Origin: J051 sp040289295
Lineage (GTDB): Bacteria; Armatimonadota; Fimbriimonadia; Fimbriimonadales; ATM1
Assembly: GCA_040289295.1 (NCBI GenBank)
Contig: PSLA01000008.1
Coordinates: forward strand, 20,209 to 84,208
DNA: 64,000 nucleotides
Direction: 5' to 3'
Position 1 is the stretch's first letter, and every line of letters begins with the position of its first letter. This document shows positions 33,233-40,022 of this stretch, piece after piece. The notes under the pieces were generated by a model that was not told the DNA's origin, did not search any database, and saw nothing but the letters and a program-made list of their open reading frames with translations. The position numbers were made by a program, and so were the translations under genes.

Positions 33233-34390
33233 ATGAAGCCTCTCGCCATGCGCGACTTTGACCCCCGAGACCGCGAGCCGGTGCTTGAAATCTGGCGCGA
33301 TGCATTTCTCGGGGACGACGCCGAGCCTTCTGAGGAGTGGTTCTGCCTCCCGGGAGCGCGGTTGTTCGTTTGGGAGAGGGAGGGAGAGATCTGCGCCACC
33401 GCGCGGGTGCACGAGTTCCAGGCATCGCGGGGTGAGGCTCGGCTGTCGTGCGGCGGCCTGGCTGTAGTAGCGGTGGCGCTACCGGTACGGCGGACCGGTG
33501 TGGGAGCGCAGGTGGTGCGCGAGTGCCTTTCCTGGATGCGCGCCGAACGGTTCCTTTTATCCTCTCTCTACGCTTTCCGCGAGGGGTGGTACCGCTCGCT
33601 CGGATACGAGGTTTGTGGGCGCCGGTGGAAGGTTACCGTGCCGGCAAGCGGTCTGCCTTCGGTCGAGACGGCGCTTACGGTGCGGGAAGTTTCGGCTGAC
33701 GACTGGCGGTTGCTTGAGCCGTGTCATGGAGCGTGGATTCGTCGGTATTCGGGAATGAACCCACGTACGGAGGAACGCTGGAACAAGGTGCTCGTCCCAG
33801 CGGGCAAGCCTCACACCATCCTCGCCGCGGGGGATCCCGTGGAGGTGTACGTGGTGCTGCGATCGACGGGGGAGTTTTCAGGCGAACAAGTAATCAGCGA
33901 GGCGGTTTGGGCGACGCCCGCTGGCTACCGTAGTTTCTTAGACATCCTGGCGAAGGTGGGAATGAACCGATCGCGAATCTCTTGGTATGAACCGCCTGAC
34001 CTACCGTACCTCGTCGAGCACTTTGACGCGGACGTTGGAGTTTGCTTGGCACGCCCAATCATGTTTCGAGTGAACGACGTGCCAGGCGCGCTGCGCTCGC
34101 TGCGCCCCGATGCGGAGGGCGAGTTCACTGTGGAGGTAATGGACGCTGCGCTTCCTGAGAACCGGGGCCCGTGGGCGGTGCGGTTCAAGCCGGGCGAGGT
34201 CGACGTCACGGCAGCCGCGTCCGCCGAGATAGCCTTGGACATTCGCGCTTTTTCGCAGGCGCTGCTCGGGCAACCTTCGCTGCGCGCTTTGGCTTCGGCG
34301 GGCCGGGTGGCTTCGTGGTCGGAGTCGGCGCTCGGCGCGGCGGCTGCGCTGATGCCCGAGAGCGAGGTTTACTGTTTGGAGTTCTTTTGA
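33233..34390 (+). CDS. Eis-like GNAT acetyltransferase
   Basis: The 385-residue protein has the Eis layout: a GNAT domain at about 1-150 with acetyl-CoA loop AVALPVRRTGVGAQVVRECL, a second GNAT-like domain at about 150-275, and an SCP2-like sterol-carrier domain at the C-terminus (GEFTVEVMDAALPENRGPW...ALDIRAFSQALLG). Eis-type enzymes acetylate multiple amines, including aminoglycosides in mycobacteria; the substrate here is unknown. The ending EVYCLEFF is consistent with the family's conserved C-terminal carboxylate. Confidence 0.85.
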   Translation: MKPLAMRDFDPRDREPVLEIWRDAFLGDDAEPSEEWFCLPGARLFVWEREGEICATARVHEFQASRGEARLSCGGLAVVAVALPVRRTGVGAQVVRECLSWMRAERFLLSSLYAFREGWYRSLGYEVCGRRWKVTVPASGLPSVETALTVREVSADDWRLLEPCHGAWIRRYSGMNPRTEERWNKVLVPAGKPHTILAAGDPVEVYVVLRSTGEFSGEQVISEAVWATPAGYRSFLDILAKVGMNRSRISWYEPPDLPYLVEHFDADVGVCLARPIMFRVNDVPGALRSLRPDAEGEFTVEVMDAALPENRGPWAVRFKPGEVDVTAAASAEIALDIRAFSQALLGQPSLRALASAGRVASWSESALGAAAALMPESEVYCLEFF

Positions 34391-34418
34391 TGCGACGGCA
34401 GCCTTGAGGGCAAGGAAT

Positions 34419-34907
34419 ATGAGCAAGAAGCAGGAGTTATTCGCGCGGTACTTCGTGCTGTTCCTGACGGGATTCTTTTCAGGCGGCGTTTTTCTTTTGA
34501 TCGGTGCACTGCCCATCTTGCCTAGCGGATATTTCATCGTGCTGGGCTCGACGTTGATGGCTGTAAGCGTAATGGCTGCACTGATGGGAGTGTTTGTGGC
34601 GGGCGGGTTCAGCGGGCGGCAGCCCGTCCGGCAGAGGGCTGCCATGCCAGTGCGAACTCCCGTAAAAGTCGACTACAAGTTCCGAACGGACGACGGGAAG
34701 GTACTTGTTGATGAGGAGCAGGCGGAGGGAGTTGAGCGGTGGCATGTCGTTCTTCTGACCAAGGCGAACCGCAAGCTTGAGACGGAAACTGCGCAGCAAG
34801 TGTATGACACCTGTCCTGAGGGAATGTGGGGCTGGGCGTGGCTTCAGGGAGACTGGATGGGGAAGTTTGAGCCAGACCCCGCGCTGCAGAGACAGATGGA
34901 GCCGTGA
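34419..34907 (+). CDS. Small membrane protein, function unknown
   Basis: The 162-residue protein has two hydrophobic segments near the N-terminus (YFVLFLTGFFSGGVFLLIGAL and FIVLGSTLMAVSVMAALMGVFVAG) and a hydrophilic C-terminal domain of about 95 residues. ATG 34419 is preceded by AAGGA. It lies between the Eis-like and SDR genes on the same strand with short gaps, so it is probably co-transcribed. No family was recognised. Confidence 0.7.
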   Translation: MSKKQELFARYFVLFLTGFFSGGVFLLIGALPILPSGYFIVLGSTLMAVSVMAALMGVFVAGGFSGRQPVRQRAAMPVRTPVKVDYKFRTDDGKVLVDEEQAEGVERWHVVLLTKANRKLETETAQQVYDTCPEGMWGWAWLQGDWMGKFEPDPALQRQMEP

Positions 34908-34927
34908 CCTCGCGGTAAAGTTCCAGC

Positions 34928-35653
34928 ATGAAGCGGGTGTTGATTACGGGAGCCTCGCGAGGAATCGGCCGCGCCATCACAGAGCGTCTGGCGCAAGACG
35001 GTTGGTTCCCCTTGGTTCACTATCATCGGCACGCCGACGAGGCCAGGGAAGTGGCACGCGCCTGCAGCGGCAAGGCCTGTGACCGGGGATACGACCTTAC
35101 GACTCTGGATGGCTGCAATGCCCTTTGGCGTTGGGCTGTGTCGGATGGCCCCGTGGACGCGCTGGTGAATAACGCGGGGGTGTACCGCTCTATGCCGTTC
35201 AACCATCCCGACGAGCAGCAGTTCATCGAGAACGTACAGGTGCACTTTTGGACGAACCTGCGCGCTCCGCTGATTCTCACTCGACGGTTTGTGCAACAAG
35301 ATCGGCCGGGTGCGGTAGTGAATGTTGCATCTCGGGTTGGCTTCAAGGGCGAGGCAGGAGCATCCGCGTATGCCGCTTCAAAGGCGGCGCTGATCAACTT
35401 AACGCGTTCTTTGTCGGTCGAACTGGCGCCAAGGGGGCTTCGGTTCTTCGGGATTGCTCCCGGCTGGGTTGAAACGGCGATGGCGCGGCCCGGCATGCAG
35501 GAACGCGGCGAGGAGATTGCGGCAGGGATCCCGCTGGGTCGGGTCGCCACGCCGGTGGATTGCGCCGCGGTCGTCGCCTTCCTTCTCAAGCCCGAGGCGG
35601 AGTATCTCAGTGGCGTAGTCATAGACATAAATGGAGCGAGCTACTTCCATTGA
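34928..35653 (+). CDS. Short-chain dehydrogenase/reductase (FabG-like)
   Basis: This is a classical SDR of 241 residues with the NAD(P) motif TGASRGIGRAI, the NNAGVY segment and the catalytic Y-x3-K in AYAASKAAL, preceded by the Ser-bearing strand VNVASRVG. APGWVETAMARPGM and a C-terminal GVVIDINGA resemble 3-oxoacyl-ACP reductases. Substrate cannot be set from sequence. It is followed two bases later by the carbohydrate-binding-like gene. Confidence 0.88.
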   Translation: MKRVLITGASRGIGRAITERLAQDGWFPLVHYHRHADEAREVARACSGKACDRGYDLTTLDGCNALWRWAVSDGPVDALVNNAGVYRSMPFNHPDEQQFIENVQVHFWTNLRAPLILTRRFVQQDRPGAVVNVASRVGFKGEAGASAYAASKAALINLTRSLSVELAPRGLRFFGIAPGWVETAMARPGMQERGEEIAAGIPLGRVATPVDCAAVVAFLLKPEAEYLSGVVIDINGASYFH

Positions 35654-35655
35654 GT

Positions 35656-36948
35656 ATGAACCTCATCCCGAATCCTGACTTTGAGCGAGGCATGGGAAGC
35701 TGGGAGGCAACGCCTGGAGGCGTAACCCTCGTACAGACGCAAGCAAAGCGCTTTGTAATGCTCGCAGGCGAGCGCCGTGCGGCCGCTATCTGTTCCGACC
35801 CCGTTGACGTTGTGCCTGGCGCGGCATATCGGCTGTCGGTGGAGCGCGCGGTTCCCGGAGACGTGCAGGTGCTTTTGCTTTCACGCGAGGAGACAAGGAC
35901 GACGACGCCGGATAGCGAGTTCGTGGCATGGGGCACTCCTATCCGCGTCCAACTCACGACACCAGCGGGGAAGAGAGCTGCGGTCTCTCGCGTGTGCCTC
36001 GAGCCCGTAGGTCCCAGGTTGGAGATGAGCAGCGTCAGGGACACGCTGGCGTTCATAGATCCTGGCGAGGAGTATGAAATCTTGGTGGAAGTGGAGAATA
36101 CGGGCAGCGAAGCGGTGAGCGGTGCAGCGGCGACGTTGATCGCCCCCTATCATGACCTCGCAGAGGAGCACCGCGATTTGGTGCGTGTTCCGTCGCTCGC
36201 TCCCCGAGAAGCGGCAACCCTCGCTTGGCTGATCAGCAAGCAGCACCGCGCGAGCGCGCCCTTTGAGATCAGGCTGGAGTATGGGCTGAAGACCCAGACA
36301 CTCGCCGGTACGACCCTTCGTCACCGACCCCGATCCCCGGAGCGAAAGACGCTCAAAAGCGTGGATGGCGGCTGGCAATGGTTCACCATCGCGAGTCGAG
36401 GACTTCGGCTCACGGCGCACGAAACGGACTTTGACTACGGGCCGATGCTCCTGACCGATGACAAGGCGCGGCGCGACCTTGGCATTATCCAGCGCATCGG
36501 GCGAGTGGTCCACCAGGAGGGCGCGAGCGACCTTTGGTCACGAAAGCGTCGCCTCACTGCCGCCGGTATCCAACTGGCCGGGCACAACGACCTCGCCGAG
36601 TGGGAGGTCGAGATTCGACCTGAGCACCGCCTGAAGGGGATCCTTATCGGGCTTTTAGTGACGCCCAAGCGACGCATCGCGGACGCCTATCTGGAACTGG
36701 CGCCGTTCCAGACGCTGCAGCCTCTACGAGAACGGACGGGAGGCTTCGTGGTGGGCCCACCCGGTAGTGCCGCTCACCTCGTGTGGAGCACCAATGCGCG
36801 GTTCGACCTGCGAACGCGGGTGTTGTCGCGCGCGGGGGTTGTCGTGCTGGCGTCCGGGCGATTGCCGCTCCTTCCGGGGCGAACGCTGCGCGCTGAGGCG
36901 GTACTGCACCGCTTCGAGGGGGGCATAATCGGCGCCGAACCGGCATGA
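35656..36948 (+). CDS. Putative CBM/CARDB-domain protein, function unknown
   Basis: The 430-residue protein starts NLIPNPDFERGMGSWEA, the entry motif of carbohydrate-binding galactose-binding-like domains (CBM4/9 type, about 1-130). A CARDB/NEW3-like beta domain follows (PGEEYEILVEVENTGSEAVSGA, about 130-230). The remaining 200 residues are beta-rich without recognised motif. No signal peptide is visible from this start, which is odd for such domains. It begins 2 bp after the SDR stop and overlaps moeA by 4 bp. Confidence 0.65.
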   Translation: MNLIPNPDFERGMGSWEATPGGVTLVQTQAKRFVMLAGERRAAAICSDPVDVVPGAAYRLSVERAVPGDVQVLLLSREETRTTTPDSEFVAWGTPIRVQLTTPAGKRAAVSRVCLEPVGPRLEMSSVRDTLAFIDPGEEYEILVEVENTGSEAVSGAAATLIAPYHDLAEEHRDLVRVPSLAPREAATLAWLISKQHRASAPFEIRLEYGLKTQTLAGTTLRHRPRSPERKTLKSVDGGWQWFTIASRGLRLTAHETDFDYGPMLLTDDKARRDLGIIQRIGRVVHQEGASDLWSRKRRLTAAGIQLAGHNDLAEWEVEIRPEHRLKGILIGLLVTPKRRIADAYLELAPFQTLQPLRERTGGFVVGPPGSAAHLVWSTNARFDLRTRVLSRAGVVVLASGRLPLLPGRTLRAEAVLHRFEGGIIGAEPA

Positions 36949-38156
36949 TCCCCTTTGAAGAGGCGCTTGAGAGCGTTAGAGCCTGGTCACGCAACGTGGA
37001 CCCTATGGGTGTTGAACGAGTTTCACTCGCGGATGCTATCGGCCGTGTGTTAGCAACGGATGCCGTCGCTGATGCTCCATACCCCAGATTCGACAACAGC
37101 GCAGTGGACGGCTTCGCGATTGGATGTGCAGAGGACGGTCGGGCAGGCGCCGCGCTTCGGGTGGTCGCGCGCGTGCGGGCGGGTGATCCACCGCTAACCA
37201 GTCCGATAGCGGCGGGTACGGCAGTTCGCATCTTCACCGGTGCGCCCGTGCCAGCCGGGACCTGGGGCATCGTGATGCAAGAGGACGTTACGTTGCTCGA
37301 CGACTTGGTGGTCCTCGTGAAAGTGGCGGCGCAAGAAGGACAGCACGTCCGGCGCGCGGGCAGCGACATCAAGTCCGGCATGACCACCGTCGGAGCGGGG
37401 GAACGCATCAACGCCGGGCATGTCGCGCTCCTCGCGACGCTTGGGGAGCCAGAGCCAGAAGTGCGCGCCCGTGTGCCAGTGGCGGTGCTCACTACAGGTG
37501 ACGAACTCGTTCCCGCACACCAATCTCCTGCGCCTGGTCAGATACGAGACTCCAACGGTCCGATGCTCTTTGCCCTTGCTCAAGGCATAGGCTGTGCCGT
37601 TTCCCCGCCCTCTCACGTTCTCGACAGCGGGGAAGAGCTTGAGCGCGCAATCTGCGAGGCCACAAGCTCCCACCGCATCGTGCTGATCACGGGGGGAGCT
37701 TCCGTCGGAGATCACGACTTCGTTCCGTCTGTAATTCGGCGCCGTGGAGATGTTTCATTCCACGGCGTCGCCATTCGTCCTGGCAAGCCGCTCCTGTTCG
37801 CGTCGGTCGGAGGCACAGCACTCTTCGGCCTGCCGGGTAATCCTGCCGCTACGTTCGTGGGCTTTCATCTCTTCGTCCGGGAGTGTGTGGCTGGGATGCA
37901 AAGGGAGCGCTACGAACCGAGGTGGGTCGCCGTGCAGTACACGGAGCAGCACGAAGCTTGCGAACGCGATGACTTCATTCGTGCCACTCTCGATTGGGGA
38001 GCCTCACCCCCTGAGGCAAGGGCCGTCCAGGAGCAGGGTTCGTTCGCCCTCCGGTCGCTCGCGGAAGCTGACTGCCTCGTGCGGATTCCAGCGCATGCGG
38101 AGCACCAGCCGGGCCAATTGCGCAAGGCTTTGCTTCTGCCTGAGCGGCAAGGCTGA
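36945..38156 (+). CDS. moeA: Molybdopterin molybdenumtransferase MoeA
   Basis: MoeA inserts molybdate into adenylated molybdopterin. The 403 residues contain NSAVDGFAIGC near the N-terminus, GTAVRIFTGAPVPAGT, VRRAGSDIKSG, VLTTGDELV, IRDSNGPML, ITGGASVGDHDFV and GLPGNPAATFVGF, all MoeA signatures. The ATG overlaps the preceding gene's stop (ATGA). No other molybdenum-cofactor gene is in the window. Confidence 0.96.
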   Translation: MIPFEEALESVRAWSRNVDPMGVERVSLADAIGRVLATDAVADAPYPRFDNSAVDGFAIGCAEDGRAGAALRVVARVRAGDPPLTSPIAAGTAVRIFTGAPVPAGTWGIVMQEDVTLLDDLVVLVKVAAQEGQHVRRAGSDIKSGMTTVGAGERINAGHVALLATLGEPEPEVRARVPVAVLTTGDELVPAHQSPAPGQIRDSNGPMLFALAQGIGCAVSPPSHVLDSGEELERAICEATSSHRIVLITGGASVGDHDFVPSVIRRRGDVSFHGVAIRPGKPLLFASVGGTALFGLPGNPAATFVGFHLFVRECVAGMQRERYEPRWVAVQYTEQHEACERDDFIRATLDWGASPPEARAVQEQGSFALRSLAEADCLVRIPAHAEHQPGQLRKALLLPERQG

Positions 38157-38300
38157 CTGACTCTGCTGATGGCAGAGCCACGCCCGTAGCGACGCACAGA
38201 AGATATCCTGCCAACAGACCAAGAACAGCTGTGAACGCGAATCGAATCCACCCAGGAATAGGCGGCTCGCCGTAGGTTGGCAGCTGGAACTCGTCTGCTG

Positions 38301-38386
38301 CCCTCACCCCAGCCCTCTCCCTGTGGGAGAGGGCGTGAAGGAAACCCTCTCCCATCGGGAGAGGGTGGCCGAAGGCCGGGTGAGGG
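38301..38386 (+). repeat. Family 1 REP-like cluster, two units
   Basis: Two CCCTCTCCC/GGGAGAGGG palindromes sit downstream of moeA, the second with the GGCCGAAGGCC extension and ending GGGTGAGGG. This is the layout seen at 29.0-29.1 kb. Confidence 0.8.
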
Positions 38387-38575
38387 CGGGTGAGGCGGCT
38401 TAGGGCGCCTGGTCACTGCCGTCACTCCGAGAAATCATGCGGATCTCTTCTCAACCATCGGCTTGGAGTGCATGGCATATCTGGACCGGAGTGGTTTGTT
38501 GGCTGGGGTTGGTTGAACCACCGCGATCCGAACGTGCAAGCGGACAGTTCGGACTAGCTGCTCACTGGCAGACTG

Positions 38576-38728
38576 GTGCCTAAACCCGGCTCTGTGGCGG
38601 CGCTCGCAATCGGGATCGGTGCGTTGTTGGTGCGACGGCTCCGCAAGAAGGAAGCGCCATGGAATCACAGACGACCGGTTCGTTTCGCTAAGTGGATTAC
38701 CTCAGCACAAGATACAGGACTACGGCGA
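38576..38728 (+). pseudogene. Remnant of a PEP-CTERM sorting signal
   Basis: Read from 38576 the plus strand gives VPKPGS, then AALAIGIGALLV and RRLRKKEA, the three-part PEP-CTERM layout (motif, hydrophobic span, basic cluster) with Lys for Glu. A stop lies 21 bp upstream in frame, so there is no intact protein body. The frame runs on about 25 codons past the basic cluster to a stop near 38728. A neighbouring frame upstream gives FGL, also seen before the signal in the intact gene at 27183. The match is short and unproven. Confidence 0.4.
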
Positions 38729-38861
38729 CAGTAAGGAGGAGCGTGAGCGCGGCGCAGGCCATCATGAAGCGGCAGCCGCGCTCCGGATTCACGCCGCGGT
38801 ATGGCTGATAGGGCGGCGCGTCGGGATCCTCGTGAGGGTAGCGGCTGCCGTGCGCTCTCAT
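38697..38861 (-). CDS. Small single-pass membrane protein
   Basis: A 54-residue frame from ATG 38861 has a polar, Pro/Tyr-rich N-terminal half and one hydrophobic segment (FMMACAALTLLLTVAVVLYLVL) ending in Arg. The start lies 10 bp beyond the stop of the MqnA/MqnD-family gene with GAGGGCG upstream, so it is likely translated from the same mRNA. No family recognised. Confidence 0.5.
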   Translation of the reverse strand: MRAHGSRYPHEDPDAPPYQPYRGVNPERGCRFMMACAALTLLLTVAVVLYLVLR

Positions 38862-38871
38862 CCGTTCGCCC

Positions 38872-39714
38872 TCAGACGGAGACCTCGGGCGAGATAACCT
38901 CCACCTCCACGTCGGGCACCAGCCCGATCTCCGCGCCCCTGCGGAGGAGTAGGCGGATTGCCTCGACGCCTTCGTCACCCATGTCCAGCGTCCGCTCGTT
39001 GACGTACATGCCGACAAACTCGTCACCCGTGTCGGCGTCAATGCCCCGCCCAAACTGCAGGGCGTACTTCAACGCTTCCTGCCGATTCTCGAGTCCAGCT
39101 TGGATGCTTTCATGCATCACCCGATTCAGTTCCGCAATGACGTCGCCGCCGAGGTCCTTGCGTACGACGTTCACCCCGAGGGGAAGCGGCAGGCCGGTAT
39201 CCGCCTTCCAGCGCTCGCCGAAGTCCATCACTTTGACAAGCCCTTCTTTTTCCCAGGTTATCTGGCCTTCGTGGATGACCAGCCCCGCATCGTATCTGCC
39301 TGTCTTCACCCTCTCCATAATCTGGTCGAAGGGGACGACCTCATAGTTCGGGTCGGGCACAAACAGGTTGAGCTGCAAGAAGGCGCTGGTCAACGTGCCT
39401 GGGACCGCAATGACCGTCTGAGCCAGTGCATCCTCTGAGAGCGGTGCGCGAGCCACGATCATCGGCCCGTAGCCCTCGCCAAAACTGCCCCCGTGCCTCA
39501 GCAGAGCGTACTTGTCGGCGACGTAAGCGAACGCGTGAACGCTGACGGCGGTCGTCTCAAGCCGCCCTTCAAGTGCCCACTCGTTGAGGGTCTGGATGTC
39601 CCGGAGGATGTGCTCGAACTCGAAGCGGGAGTTGACCCTGCCGGTCGCCAACCCCCAGAACATGAAAGCATCGTCGCTGTCGGGGCTGTGGCCGAGGCGG
39701 ATACGGGTGCTCAT
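38872..39714 (-). CDS. MqnA/MqnD-family protein, possible menaquinone-pathway enzyme
   Basis: From ATG 39714 (another ATG at 39726) the protein is 280 residues with a periplasmic-binding-protein type II fold. Its N-terminus LGHSPDSDDAFMFWGL resembles the SPCPNDTFIF signature of 1,4-dihydroxy-6-naphthoate synthase (MqnD, futalosine pathway). ALEGRLETTAVSVHAFAYV and VPGTLTSAFLQLNLF also fit the MqnA/MqnD group. No signal peptide is present. The N-terminal motif is altered, so it may be a relative of unknown substrate. No other mqn gene lies nearby. Confidence 0.65.
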   Translation of the reverse strand: MSTRIRLGHSPDSDDAFMFWGLATGRVNSRFEFEHILRDIQTLNEWALEGRLETTAVSVHAFAYVADKYALLRHGGSFGEGYGPMIVARAPLSEDALAQTVIAVPGTLTSAFLQLNLFVPDPNYEVVPFDQIMERVKTGRYDAGLVIHEGQITWEKEGLVKVMDFGERWKADTGLPLPLGVNVVRKDLGGDVIAELNRVMHESIQAGLENRQEALKYALQFGRGIDADTGDEFVGMYVNERTLDMGDEGVEAIRLLLRRGAEIGLVPDVEVEVISPEVSV

Positions 39715-39726
39715 TGGGGGGACCAT

Positions 39727-39976
39727 CTTACCTCGGCTGAGGATTGCCGATTGCGGTCGTGACTTCCGATAATGCGTATTATGTTGAGATCACTTGCAAA
39801 AGCTACTGCTCCGGCCCGATTCTCGGCCCTGGCCCGCTCTTGACTTTGTCCACCTTGAGAGGTCCTGCTTGGTCGTACCCTGCGCGGAGGACGCGCTGAT
39901 GCAGTGCGAACGTGTGAACGGGTGGCCGTCTGGGTTGACTGCGATTCACGCGATCCAGCGCTTCGGATGTCAACTC
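39727..39976. other. Intergenic stretch without a supported gene
   Basis: Sequence between the BNR gene terminator and the MqnA/MqnD-family gene. It contains an AT-rich patch near 39770-39785 that may hold the leftward promoter, and an inverted pair GTTGAC/GTCAAC around 39937-39975 that could fold. The short open frames have no protein-like character. A structured RNA is possible but unproven. Confidence 0.4.
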
Positions 39977-40012
39977 AAGCGGCCCCCGCCGTCCAGGGGC
40001 GAAGGGCCGCTT
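39977..40012 (-). terminator. Strong hairpin downstream of the BNR gene
   Basis: AAGCGGCCC and GGGCCGCTT pair perfectly, with an inner CGCC/GGCG pair, 11 bp beyond the BNR stop codon. On the minus strand no clean U-run follows; the T-rich side (TTTCCTTGTT) faces the plus strand, so it may serve in either direction. Confidence 0.55.
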
Positions 40013-40022
40013 TCCTTGTTCC

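Noticed and set aside
32790..33425. 211-residue version of the LuxR-domain protein
   Set aside because: The extra 130 residues are antisense to the Eis-like gene and the divergent promoter region and have no protein character; a good Shine-Dalgarno supports the 80-82 residue form.
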